A DNA stretch of 64,000 bases from Torymus aiolomorphi (GCA_036365515.1 CM070874.1:41849083-41913082), one strand, 5' to 3'; numbered from the stretch's first letter, positions 36,960-48,550 are shown. A program made the numbers and translations. Notes: generated by a model not told the origin, from the letters alone.

Positions 36960-37369
36960 TAGAGAGCGAAATGCATCTAGTCCACGCGGTGTATAGCGCG
37001 CCGAAAACCGCGCGCGAGGGAGACGCTGCGTCTGCTCTTTCTCATTCTGTTTCTCTAAGAAAACATTCGAGCAAATTCTGAAAAAAATCCTTTCCGATGT
37101 AGAAAATGCTCAGCTTTCGATCTAGGGGGTAAAAAAAAATATTAAAAATATACTTTTCGAGATATAGTATGTTTTATACTTGTTGGGGGGGGGAAAATGG
37201 AAAATTTCGGAAAAACCACGTACGCCATTGGAAAGCTGAGGAAAAAATACGTCGGAAACGCTTATCACATAATTTTTTGAAATGCATATTGATATCGTAA
37301 ACACGACTTGAAAATAGCATGATTTGACGCTAGCGCGCCGCGCTGGGAGAGTTAAGGCGAAACGCCTCA
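36960..37369 (+). repeat. module C of unit 2
   Basis: About 97% like 33770-34177 by eye. Confidence 0.85.
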
Positions 37370-37370
37370 T

Positions 37371-38146
37371 ATGTGCAAATCTCACGAAAGATGCGACAAA
37401 ACCTGAAATCACGTTTTGAAAATTTTTTTCGAGCACACCTTCGAAACCTGGTTTTTCCTATTGTTTGTAGTATATAAAATGAAGATCCGCAGTTGTACAG
37501 CGTCCATCAAGTTGCCTATTTTTTCTAGAACAACTTCTTACTGTTTAAGAAAATGGCAAAAAAGCCCTTCTCTTCAAACCTCAGCTATTTAGTCCAGAAA
37601 CGATCTACTCAAAGTTTTCAAACAGAAATTAAAACTAGCAAAAAAGAGCTTTAATTCATTTTTTTAAAAATTAAAAAATGTTGATTCCTTCAAAAGTTAC
37701 AAGGGTTTGAAGTTGAACGTCGAAAAGGCATAAAAATGCTCTCAAAGTCGGCACGTCCGATTCCTGCGATTTTTTGCATTGTTATGCTTTTTCGACGTTC
37801 AACTTCAAATCCTTGTAACTTTTGAAGGAATCAACATTTTTTAACTTTTAAAAAAAGGAATTAAAACTCTTTTTTTCACGTTTTAATTTCTTTTTGTAAA
37901 CTTTGAGTAGATCGCTTGTGGGCTAAATAACTGAGGTTTGAAGAGAAGAGCTTTTTTTGCCATTTTCTTAAAAAGTAAGAAGTGGTTCTAGAAAAAATAG
38001 GCAACTTGATGGAAGATGCTCAACCACGAATTTCTTTTATACATACCACAAACAACGAGAAAAACCAGGTTTGGTAGGTGTGCTCCAAAAAAAATTTTCA
38101 AATCGTGATTTCGGGTTTTGTCGCATCTTTCATGAGATTTGCACAT
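37371..38146. mobile_element. 776-bp palindromic (foldback) MITE
   Basis: Left arm 37371-37741 (ATGTGCAAATCTCA...) and right arm 37783-38146 (...TGAGATTTGCACAT) are inverted copies with about 85-90% identity, around a roughly 40-base centre. It includes GTTGATTCCTTCAAAAGTTAC and its complement. No ORF. The target duplication is unclear. Confidence 0.85.
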
Positions 38147-38700
38147 ATACGTTCGTCGTGGAGAAAATTAGTATATGCACCACCGGAGTAAGTAAAGAAT
38201 CCATCAGATCGCATATAATTGTCGCCCGAGCCTTTTTTTTTTTTTTTTTTGGGTGTTTTTGCAATAACATTTACCTAACATTCGTAGATGTAGATGCTTC
38301 TGCCTCGTCGGTAAGCTCCATTACGATGTTTTGTATACTGATCTTGTATACTGATTATCTAGGAATTTTAATAAAATATAATTAATATTTACGACTCTTA
38401 TATTAAATTTAACTAATAAGAATCAGTATTATATACCACTTGTATAACAACACACATCGAGTGTTTTAAATACTTTCAAAGTCTTATTAACAATCTAAAT
38501 TATTATTAATTTTTAATTGTTGTTTATAATGTAAATTTATAAAGTAATGTTTCTTAACTCAAATAACAGGCACAAATTAATAAAACAATTATTGGAAAGA
38601 AATTTTGAAATATATAAATATACATACGCCACACTTACACACTATATACACATAAATAAAAAAAAAAAAAATAAAAAAAAAGAATTAGAAAAAATGGAAC
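38147..38700. other. mixed non-coding sequence
   Basis: 38170-38215 (AGTATATGCACCA ... CAGATCGCAT) is a diverged match to 59417-59460. A T20 run lies at 38231-38250, otherwise AT-rich. No gene. Confidence 0.45.
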
Positions 38701-38775
38701 CGTGATAGTATCGGGGATCGAACTCCGGCCGCTTGAGTGAGAATCAAGTGTCTCTGCAACTACTAAAGTAACCGG
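38701..38775 (-). pseudogene. tRNA-Glu(CTC)-like sequence
   Basis: On the minus strand, the anticodon arm CTTGA-TTCTCAC-TCAAG has a perfect five-base stem and CTC in the anticodon position. GGAGTTCGATCCCC is a good B box / T-loop, and CCGGTTACTTTAGTAG lies where the D arm should be but departs from the A box. The acceptor stem pairs only partly (CCG/CGG). This is a degraded or atypical tRNA gene, or a SINE head; an A-rich tract lies at 38658-38690 on the plus strand. Confidence 0.5.
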
Positions 38776-39395
38776 ATTTTAACATGCTACTGATAAACTA
38801 AAATATTTTACAAGAGACTACTTGATTAAAAATTATCCTGTTTTGATTTCTGATTGTTACAAAGACTTTCACCTATACTACATATACTACAATAAAAATT
38901 ATACATACTTTTGTGTGCACCTCGTATAATGAATGTACAGTACGGTGTCGACTCCACTCCAAAAACTTGATATTACACAATAAAATCATTGAACTTATTA
39001 TTAATTTAATACAATTAAAATTAAGAAAAATTAACAATTTTAATATTTTAAAATAATTAAAATATTAGTAATAATTAAGTAGCTATTTATAAAATAAACA
39101 CATGTATCAAAGATGCTTTGCAAAGGTATAGTAGCTAGAGTTTCGGTGGCAACTGTAGTATAAACAGCTGAAAAGACCGTTGGTAGCGTCGCTTTCTCCT
39201 TCTTTGACCGCTTCAGTCCACGATATACAATAGTATGGTATAGTGGAAGAAAGTGGGGACAGAACAGAGTGGAGCGAATAGCATTACTATACTGTATATA
39301 CAAGTAGATGTTGCGAGCGTAAACGTCCTTGATTATATAATACACGCCCGAGTAGATAGGTATATACCTGCTTTAAATCTCAAGCAAAATTAGCG
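38776..39395. other. AT-rich non-coding
   Basis: No ORF with support. Ends at repeat B'. Confidence 0.4.
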
Positions 39396-41884
39396 TTTCT
39401 GTTCATTTTTCATCAAATAAAAGTGCAGAATCGGTTTAGTTAGGTTGAGTTACCCCGAAATAAAAAAAAAAAAATGATTAAAATAGTTTCTCTAGTTGCT
39501 GAGGAAATTAAAAGCAAAGATCTGTGCGTTGCGCGCAGCGCGTTCTATTACTATATGGGAGCGTCCAGCAGAAACGGGCCACCGAGCGCGCGCGGTGCCT
39601 TTTTTCGCGTACAAGGCGCTCTCTTTAACTCGCTCATAATCGTATGCTGCGTCTTTGAAAAAAAAAACCAAGGACCTATATCGATAGATTTTTTTCTGCT
39701 CTTTCCAATTGCGCCATTGTTTTTATTGCGAAACGCGTTCTTCCGGATGAAAACTCGAGTTGAATATTGAAAGCCATTTTTCTCAAAGTATATCATGTTT
39801 TTTTTTCAAAATAAACTACACCATTGGAAAGTACAACTCTTAAGCTTCAAAACCCTATCTTGGAGAAGTTGTAGAAATAAAGGGTTTAAAAGTAACAACA
39901 TGAAAAAGACAGCGCCGAGGATCCGCGCGAGCCCCTCGCGCCCGTGCGTACGGCACGTTTAAGTGCACGCTCTATTCAATTCGCTAATAATCGTGTACCA
40001 AGTCTCCGAAAAAAGAACTAAGGACATATATCGATAGATTTTTTCCTGCTCTTTCCAATGGTGCTATTATTTTTATTCCGAAATGCTTCCTTCTAGTTGA
40101 AAATTCCATTTGAATGTTTAAACTCTATTTTTTCAATAAAATATCAGTCTTTTCCTCAAAATGAATTATATTCTTCAAAAGTACAAGTCTTAAATATAAA
40201 ATACTGTATTTTTAAGTTGAAACATGAAAAGTTCAAAAATAGTAAGATCAAAAAGACAGCGGCTGCCCGAACTTTTTACGCTATGCTCAAGGGCGGATTA
40301 ATACACGCGATGTGCTATTTCGCCCTAAATGACTATTGTAGCTAAACTACATTAATTATTATTATAATGAAATGATTGTGCTGCATCTTGTGCTATAAAA
40401 GCATAGTTTTCTGAAAAATCTAGAGAAATTAAAAACTCTCCTTCAGATAAGGATTCTCAAGAATTGAAAATAAGAAGACTGTTGTTTAGAAATAAGTGAA
40501 TGAGTCTTAAGTTTATACAAAAGCGGAAAAAAAATATCGATAAATGAAGACTTAGAAACGTTTTCAGTTTGCAATGTTGATCTATCGGTTTTCCACATTT
40601 GAAACTTTATTTCATTAATCTCAGAGCTTTCGAATAAACCATCTAGCGGGCACTTCGGGTACTAATCCCGAACAGAAGCAAAAGAGTAGGAAAAAATCTA
40701 TCGATATATGTCCTTAGTTCTTTTTTCAGAGACTTGGTACACGATTATTAGCGAATTGAATAGAGCGTGCACTTAAACATGCCGTACGCACGGGCGCGAG
40801 GGGCTCGCGCGGACCCTCGGCGCTGCCTTTTTCATGTTGTTACTTTTAAACCCTTTATTTCTCCACCTTCTCCAAGATAGGGTTTTGAAGCTTGAGAGTT
40901 ATACTTTCCAATGGTGTAGTTTATTTTGAAAAAAAGCATGATATACTTTGAGAAAAATGGCTTTCAATATTCAACTCGAGTTTTCGTCCGGAAGAAAGCG
41001 TTTCGCAATAAAAACAATGGCACCATTGGAAAGAGCAGGAAAAAATCTATCGATATAGGTCCTTGGTTTTTTTTTCAAAGACGCAGCATACGATTATGAA
41101 CGAGTTAAACAGAGCGCTTTTTACGCAAAAAAAAGCACCGCGCGCGCTCGGTGGCCCGTTTCTGCTGGACTCTCCCATATATATCGGCTCCCCTCAGCCG
41201 CCGCGCGCCCCCCACCATTCCTCCACTTTCGTGCGCTCGGGCGTTTTTGGTCAACTTTGACAGCTGTTTTCAGGTATAAAACAGTACTTAATCAAAAATC
41301 CAAGATAGACGTTTTATAGTTCAACATTTGAACTTTCAAAATCATTTTTGATAATTGAAATCGGATAACCCGTAGAGCATACAGCCTCGCTCAAAAATAG
41401 CCTACTCAAAAATTGAAATCGCGATTACGCAAAAACTAATAATCGCACAGTCCCTGGTTTTCGCACACATAATGTACATGTGAATTACTATCAATTCGCC
41501 AGAGATATCCGCCACATCTTTAAAAATGGCGGATATATGAATTTTTCAAGAAACGCTCATTTTTTCGGTTTTTCACGTTTTTCTCCGTAACTAATCGTCC
41601 AATCGATTCGATCAACATCTAGTTTTGTTCGTAATTTCATTTACTATAATTTATCTCATTGGATCATCAAGATCGGTCCACTAGTTTCGGCTATAAAAGC
41701 AAAAAACCATAAAAAAGCGCTTTTTTTGCATTAAATTGTTAATAACAATATATATAGAACGGAGCTGCTAGTCGAGTTTATATACCACTTATACTGTGGA
41801 TTATTCTGCGTACAATAGCGTTTACCGCTTACTAATAAGATTTATGGCACGAAAACGCTGATTTTTTTCTCTATTGACTGGCCT
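39396..41884 (-). repeat. dispersed repeat B', interrupted by a palindromic element
   Basis: 39396-39555 and 41181-41884 are the inverted counterpart of 17933-18783. The two parts are separated by the 1.62-kb element at 39557-41176. It contains the same TATATAAA-type box (about 41779-41788). Confidence 0.8.
39553..41180. mobile_element. 1.62-kb palindromic element with ATAT target duplication
   Basis: Ends GGGAGCGTCCAGCAGAAACG (39557) and CGTTTCTGCTGGACTCTCCC (to 41176). Inverted arms of about 500 bp (39557-40065 and 40690-41176) surround a 620-bp unique centre. ATAT lies on both sides, and repeat B at 18620-18635 shows the empty site (GATATATATAGTAA). The arms contain repeated CTTTCCAATGG boxes and CTATCGATAGATTTTT-like blocks. 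No long ORF. Confidence 0.8.
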
Positions 41885-43065
41885 ACTTCGCGCGAACACA
41901 GATGCACGGTATTGTGAACGCCGCTGCCAGAGAGCCTGCGCGGGGTTGCCAGCGCGGCTGCCACACGAGAGTCGCCGAGATCGCGTTGCTGGCAGCAGCG
42001 GAGTGGCCGCAAGACGACCGAACGAAATAACTCGAGCACCGCCGAAGAGAGCCGACAACACAATCACGCGTGCCGGCCGGCTATCGATCGGCACTTGCTC
42101 CGCCGCGCGCGGTAGGAACGCCTGGAGAGTATTGCACTTTCTTGTGTGAGGTCGCAAGATTTCGTTTTTGTGATCGTCGCCCAGTTCTCTGCTGCAGCTA
42201 TTAGCCACTCCCTGCCGCCGTACCGTTATCTGGAGAAACTGCCCCTACAGCTGACTGAGCTGAGTGAGCGGACGAGCAACCACCAGGAGCGAGAGAGAGG
42301 GAACGCCATGTAGTCACCAGCTTGCCTGGCCGCAGCAACTTGTAAGTCGCCGTCTTGTCCTTCCTTTTCGCCTATGCTATTCGCGTGTGTGTGCGCTCGC
42401 GTCCACGAAGTAAAGATATAGAATCCCTGTAAATTGTTAGTAGCTGAAGCTATATTGGTTATCCTCATAGTAGACGACAAGGTTATTGGTCGGGATAACT
42501 TTGTGCATAGCTGAAACTACCAGAAGTCCGTCGTCCCGTTGCGGAGCAAATCGTGCTCTACCTATCGCGCTAGTTGAGAAATCTTAGATTCGGTACGATA
42601 GCGCGCGTAGCTGGCGCCCCAATTTTTCTATGATTTCGATGTGAAATTAAATAGTTCTTTCTGTAATTAATAAAGCTTACTGTGTTAGTTTTTTCTATAG
42701 ATTCTGAGTTTTATTGCATATGTGTGGATATCTTAAGAAGCTGTGAATTATCCACTTGGAGGAAGACTACTGTGTAGTAGGTTTTCCCACCCGCGGTTTG
42801 CCCTGATCTCCAGCAGACAGTGATAGTATAAAGAAGATCTCCACCAAGTTTAAGCTCATTTGTCAAGGCATTCGAGAGCAGTGCTACGTGCTGTGTCTGA
42901 AAATTATTAAAAAATTAATTCTGAGATAATTGACATTAAAGTTTGCAAAACAATTTCTTTATAATTATCTCTTCTACTGTGTCTATTAGTTCCTGACAGC
43001 ATCTACTATTATAACCAGCAATTCGGAAGTATTTGACATATTATTCAGTGGTCCCTTATGGTCAG
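41885..43065. other. GC-rich to AT-rich stretch, possible 5' leader with splice donor
   Basis: 41885-42345 is CpG-rich and ends in AACTT/GTAAGTCGCC (donor GT at 42342). Repeat B' supplies a TATA-like box (TTTATATACC near 41779) on the plus strand upstream. It could be a promoter and non-coding first exon, or an LTR-like leader (TGGCGCCC at about 42612 resembles a primer-binding site). AATAAAG at about 42668. Undecided. Confidence 0.3.
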
Positions 43066-43100
43066 TAGTGTTGTGTTGTGTTGTGTTGTGTTGTGTTGCG
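43066..43100. repeat. (GTGTT)n microsatellite
   Basis: About seven copies of the pentamer. Confidence 0.9.
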
Positions 43101-43147
43101 TTCAATCGATAACAATGTTTAGAGAAGTTACAGCTGAAAAATTAAAG

Positions 43148-43806
43148 AAATAATACCACTATTAATAAATGTAGTACCTAGTCCTTATCTAGTGCAAATA
43201 TTTATGGCAATAGTGTGCCAAATAACTTAAAAATTTTTATAGGTAATAAGGAAATTGAAATAGTATACTACACCAAATATCTAGGTATAATAATAGATAG
43301 TAAAATGAAATGGGATAAACATATAGCGTATATAGCTAAAAGAAACGAGATATATACTTTTTGCATTTAATAAATTAAGACCAATTCTCGAATCTAAACA
43401 CTTAATAACTCTATATTGCGAGTTTTTTATAAGCTTTGCTATGGTATAATTGCTTAGGAAGGTGCTTACGATAATGTACTTAAGGAACTTGAATCATTAC
43501 AAAATAGAATCATAAAAATAATTAAATTAAAAAACCATACTTCCCAACCTTTACGAATCAAAGGTAATTTTAAAATAGATTCAGTTATGTTTCATTACAA
43601 TGATTTAAGGAAGAAATTTCTAGATTCAAATTGTGTTACTAGAAATAAAAGTCTTTTAATGCCTGAAATCAATAAGTCAATAAACTTCAAAAATAATGTT
43701 ATTGTTGCTATGAAAGTATTTAATGAATTCCCAAATGAATTAAAAACGCTTAATCTTGGTAGTAAAAATATAAAGACAAAAATTACCAACTGGTACAAAG
43801 AAAAAG
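43148..43806 (+). pseudogene. 3' part of a non-LTR retrotransposon ORF2
   Basis: Encodes, in several frames, the region after the RT catalytic centre: a YLGIIIDSKMKWDKHI block, then QNRIIKIIKLK, then an open 75-codon stretch (43587-43806) with FHYNDLRKKFL ... VFNEFPNELKTLNL. The latter aligns in order with the C-terminus of the intact element at 52.9-55.7 kb. 5'-truncated, as usual for these elements. It runs directly into the inner end of repeat A'. Confidence 0.8.
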
Positions 43807-45267
43807 AAAGAAAAAAACCGCTGCCAATTCATTGTCCCGTAGCTTCCCCAACCGTAATTTGTTGATTCCTTTAATTAATTTTTAATAACAAAATTTATAA
43901 TTTTTTCAAAAATTTATTGCATAATTATAATTAAATTAATTTATGAATATTAAAAATTGTTAATTTTTAAATTTATTTATTTATTTATTATTTATTTATA
44001 TCAAATTTATATAAATTTTGAGCTGATAAATAAAGATATCATTTGAAATAGAAGTAAAATATCTATATTTTATAATTAAAAAAAAGCTATCACGGCTGTT
44101 TTGTTATTAACAAAAACATGTTATTTTAAAAAAGTTCATAACTCACAAATAAATTATAATAATGCAGAATATAATGCATTCATAATGCATAATTCATAAT
44201 TATAATAGATTATAATAGATATAATTTTTAAACATTTTAATTCATTTTGTTGGTTGGTTTTTAAAAATTAAAAAAAAAATCATCGAATGCCTACTCAATG
44301 ACGTTTCCTCATTCCACACCACCTAGCGGTAGATATCACTGCGGGTTTTTTAAAAATAAAATATAAATCTTTTTTAATTTAGAGATTAAATTATTTTTTG
44401 TAACACATGAATGATTTTCTGCGTTTTCCTACATAAAAATATGTTCTAAAAAGTGACTTTTTTTACCTATCGTGTAAAGAAATTCATTCTCTCCCTCTGC
44501 TCTAAAATTATGTAAAATCGCGAGAATGAATTTAGCCTTACTTTTTAGGTTAAAAACGCATAAAATGGAGTTATGAGTTTAAAAAAAAAAACACGTTTTT
44601 GTTTTTGATGATAACTAAAGAACCGTGATAGATAGAAAATTAATTTTTTTTAGAAAATATAGGTATTTTAATTCTCTTTCGAATGCTACCCAACCCATTC
44701 AGATATATAGAGCCGTTCTCGAGAAATTACGATTTAAAAAAAATGTCAAAAAATTTTTAACCTCAAATATCTCTGAAATTTATGGACCAATCGTTTTGCC
44801 CAAAGAACTCGACCGAGAACTATAAAAAATCTACCTCTAGAAGGAATTTTGAAGCCATTAAGTCAATTTTACTCTTGTAATCGTTGGACATACAAAACTG
44901 ATTTTTTTCATTTTTCAATTTTTTACTCAAAATCTAGCCTACAGAATGTATTCAAGTTTTAACAGATTATAGCTATTTATATTCTGTATTATCATGATTT
45001 TTCTCAAAAAAATTGACCTTTAAGTTTAGGAGTTATAAGCTTCTAAAAAAAAACACGTTTTTGTTAATAACAAAAGAACTGTAATAGCTAAAAACTTTTT
45101 TTTCTTTTAGAAAATATAGGTATTTTAATTCTCTTTCGAACGCTACCCATTAGATTCGAATAACTCGATCCTATCATTAAAAAAAATCAAAAAACTGTTT
45201 TGAGAAAATCGAAAATTTGAAAAAAAAAAACCAAAAACGGATCGCCCCAATAAAAAAACGGATTTTT

Positions 45268-45797
45268 GACCTGTTACGTCCGGAGACGTATTCTCATTTT
45301 AAAGAAAAAGCATAATTAGTATCAGATATTTCCTGACACATAAAAGCGAGAATGCAACTTAATACTACGCAGCGTTCTGCTGATGCGACCTTGTGACGTA
45401 TAGAGTCACCCACTCAGGAATACAACGCATGCAGTTTTTAACGTACGGTCTCGGAACACCGAACCCCGCGGTAGTCGAAAGGCCGCACTTTGCAATGCTC
45501 AGCATTTCGCAAATACGACGACCCAGAAAACTTGTAATACATAAGTTGTCAAAAGATGAATTCGATACGTCACCGGGCCCATCTTTAACCTAATTATTTT
45601 GTATTATATAAGAAGTGATGTGTGTCACGCGAATCAGTCACAGTGTACAAGAAACCTGGCAAGCTTCGTGTACCTCGACGACATCGAGGAAGTTGAAATC
45701 GTAAGCCTTACTCATCTAGCAAGCAGATCTTATAAATTATTGAAATTGTAATCGTAAGCCTTACTCATCTAGTAAGCAGTCCGTGACGTAACAGACC
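45268..45797. mobile_element. 522-bp solo LTR with GACC target duplication
   Basis: Starts TGTTACGTCC at 45272 and ends GACGTAACA at 45793. GACC flanks both sides (45268-45271, 45794-45797), and repeat A near 9189-9205 has the empty site (one GACC in the reverse complement). Inside: ATTATATAAG (45602) as a TATA-like box and two tandem copies of AAGCCTTACTCATCTAG (about 45703 and 45756). A Gypsy or Bel-Pao origin is likely from the 4-5-bp duplication class, but there is no coding region to prove it. Confidence 0.85.
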
Positions 45798-45885
45798 CGC
45801 CATCACGCAAAAAAAAAACAAAAAAAATGAGACCTGTCCGGTCAAAATCGACCGAGTAGAAGCTGAGATCCAGGCGTATACACCC

Positions 45886-45895
<10 letters not shown>

Positions 45896-45943
<48 letters not shown>

Positions 45944-45953
45944 CACACACACA
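45896..45953. repeat. (CA)n microsatellite
   Basis: Outer edge of repeat A'. Confidence 0.95.
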
Positions 45954-46149
45954 TCCATACAGACATTTTTCAAAAACCATGTATTTTGATTTCTAACACC
46001 TCGGAACACAATTATAACATGTTTTTACAACTCAAAAATTTACTACCACAAAGCTTCCTCTAGGAGGAAGCAATTACTATCACAAAGCTTCCTCTAGAAG
46101 CAAAATATATACCTTATAACATAATTTTTGTAAAATCAATGGATAAAAA

Positions 46150-46475
46150 AATACTGACATATACGAAGTAGCCAGAAATTCTAGATTAATTTAAGCTAAT
46201 TTTTTTTTTTATGTTTATAAGAGTTTATGTAAAAGTTGAATTTTGAATATATTTTAATATAGCATATAGCTAAAAATCAACTTTATTTTAGCATGTAAGT
46301 TTAGTATAAGTGTTGTATTAGTTTGTAAGCTACCAGATCTATATACAGGTGTTTTGTGCATCTCTATAGGATGCTAGCTAGATCGGATATAGTCTTTTAT
46401 GTCCTGGTACTAGCTGCATTATGTATCTTTTGTATCATTTCTGGTAAATAAATAAATAAATAAATAAATATAAAT
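46150..46475 (+). mobile_element. 3' end remnant of a non-LTR retrotransposon
   Basis: AGTTTGTAAG-CTACCAGATCTA is followed by an (AAAT)n tail (46443-46471). The same order (AGTTTGTAAG ... TACCAGATCTA ... TAAA repeats) closes the intact element at 52.5 kb on the other strand. Only the untranslated end is left. Confidence 0.6.
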
Positions 46476-47515
46476 GAAATACTTTTTTTTTTCATTAAAT
46501 AGAAGTGAAAAAGTGAACCTCAGTGAAATAACCGCGAAGTGTGTTTTGATCTCAAGTGAAATGAAAATCTAAAGCAAATTACAGTGATTTAAATTGTGAT
46601 TTAGTGATAATGTTTGATCTAAATGAATTTCTTCCAAAAACTTACTGAAGTAAATGTGCACCACTTACATATGAGTCATCATGTGTCAGCTGTAGTCGTG
46701 TTTTTCTTCTTGAAGTCCCCCCTCAATGGTAGCTGCCTCTGCTCGTCTCTCTGCATGAAAAATCCGCTGTTTATTACTTTCTTGAACCCATACTGCCGAT
46801 GAAGGTCCAGGAGACAGGCCAAACTAATTCATTAGATCTAAGTGAAGTCCTATATCATAATTAAAAACTGCCAGAGTAATATACACTCCAATCTTAAGGC
46901 CATGTGGTACTAAACAAAAATCGTGTTGGGTTCAGTCGATAATGTAGGGAGAGCCAACTACTGTATATTAAACAGTAGATGGCGCTAAAGATATGCTGAA
47001 TCTATATGTGTAGAACTTTTAGTTCCAAAATACTCGCATAGATGGCGTGCACTGAGAGAAGTGTTTAATTTCATATGATCCTAAGATTCATAACTATTAA
47101 CATGCCTATATATTTAAATATTTGTAAATATACGCATTGTAAGAGTTAGGTCACTACGTTCTTCTAAACAATTTCAATATGTTGCTATAAATATTGATAT
47201 TGTAATAGGTAAAATATGAGAGTTGCCGTCTAAAATGTCCCCTATTCGAATATAAGATATTGTAACAGTTACAATATTGCACTTTCGAATTCAAACAGAA
47301 CATAAGTATTCTTCTCTCAGTACATAATATAGGAAATAATTTTTTCTTATAAAAAATTATGAAAATATCCGTATCAAGTTTATAAATTTTTTTCAAACAA
47401 ATTATGCGAGAATAAATGAGATTTTAAATGGATCTTTATAAAGTTTTCGGACCTATGTACAGGAGCCCGTCTTTTTTTTTTTTTTTATAAATTTCGTTTA
47501 TCGTCATAAGAACTT
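46476..47515. other. AT-rich non-coding
   Basis: Contains a small hairpin CTACTG-TATATTAAA-CAGTAG (46961-46981). No supported gene. Confidence 0.4.
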
Positions 47516-47695
47516 GATCAACAATTAATTTATCACTTTTTTATCGTTAGAGAATTACACCCCAGGTAGCTATGTCTACACTGTATAGGATGTTTGCTGC
47601 TTCAGACATATAACTATGTCTTGAAGTAAGTAATAACGTGTATAACAACATGTACTACTCTAGTTAAATAAATAAATAAATAAATAAACATAGAT
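47516..47695 (+). mobile_element. second non-LTR 3' tail
   Basis: ATAGGATGTTTGCTGC ... ending in a (TAAA)n tract at 47667-47690, similar in layout to 46150-46475. Confidence 0.45.
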
Positions 47696-47814
47696 TTTAA
47701 GGTTATGTTTAGAAAGTTGTAATTTAGCTTCTTGTACAAGATTCTTTTTTTATAAAATTAATATTTTTCAAAAACCATTACCAAAGCTGAAAATGGGTTT
47801 ACGAATCAAATATA

Positions 47815-48550
47815 CATTATATCATGTAATGTAATTCGCTTACTGATAGTAATTTCGTAGTACATAATAGTACTGCATAAAGCGATAATGGGACATTTAT
47901 TCGTATTATTAGATACACCTTTTTTACAACATGCATTCTGAAATTTCTTATTTCCAATATATCATGCGTTATTATTAATTTTCTTATTTCGTATAAATAA
48001 AAATCATGCACTATTCATTTCTTATTTTTGTTTCATACATTATTTATTATGTAATGTAAATCGCTTATTGATAGTATTTTCGTAGTACAGAATAGTACTG
48101 AATTAAGCGATAATGGCACATTTATAAGCATTATTAGATACAACTTTTTTACAACATGCATTCTGAAATTTCTTATTTCTAATTTATCATGCATTATTAA
48201 TTTTCTTATTTCTTATTATTGTGCCATACATTATTTATCATATAAAGTAATTCGCTTACTTATAGTAATTTCGTAGTTCAGAATAGTACTGAGTAAAGCG
48301 ATAATGGCACATTTATAAGTATCATTAGATAAAACTTTTTTCCAACATACATTTTGAGATTTCTTATTTCAAATATATCATGCGTTCTTAATTTTCTTAT
48401 TTCGTATAAATAAAAATCATGCACTATTAATTTCTTATTTTTGTTTCATACATTATTTATTATGTAATGTAATTCGCTTACTGATAGTAATTTCTTAGTA
48501 CAGTACAATAGTACTAAATAAAGCGATGATGCCACATTTATTAGTATTAT
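47815..48550. repeat. tandem repeat of about 190-225 bp with a conserved hairpin (4 copies)
   Basis: Copies start near 47820, 48050, 48245 and 48467. Each contains TCGCTTA ... AGTAC-(6 nt)-GTACT ... TAAGCGA, so the ends and the middle can pair. The rest of the unit (CATGCATTCTGAAATTTCTT, TATCATGC) also repeats. Non-coding. Confidence 0.75.

Larger units (their letters stand above)
34178..37369 (+). repeat. tandem unit 2 (about 3.2 kb, uninterrupted)
   Basis: Same layout as unit 1 and directly abutting it. It preserves the sequence ATTACTATAAGATAC at about 34421-34435, where unit 1 has the 5.93-kb insertion. The terminal hairpin has one mismatch here (TAAGGCG). It is followed at once by the palindromic MITE at 37371. 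Confidence 0.85.
43810..45957 (-). repeat. dispersed repeat A' (inverted relative to 8976-10641)
   Basis: Inverted counterpart of A, from AAAAACCGCTGCCAATTC at the inner end to the (CA)n tract at the outer end, interrupted by a 522-bp solo LTR. The box with AACAAAAACGTG recurs here in both orientations too. Confidence 0.75.

Noticed and set aside
17933..41884. Maverick/Polinton transposon
   Set aside because: Size and long inverted repeats would fit, but there is no DNA polymerase B, integrase, ATPase or capsid gene, and no 6-bp target duplication at the outer ends of B and B'.
41885..42345. Confident CpG-island promoter and first exon of a host gene
   Set aside because: The GTAAGT donor and nearby TATA are suggestive, but the TATA lies in a dispersed repeat and no downstream coding exon could be found, so it was kept only as a possibility.
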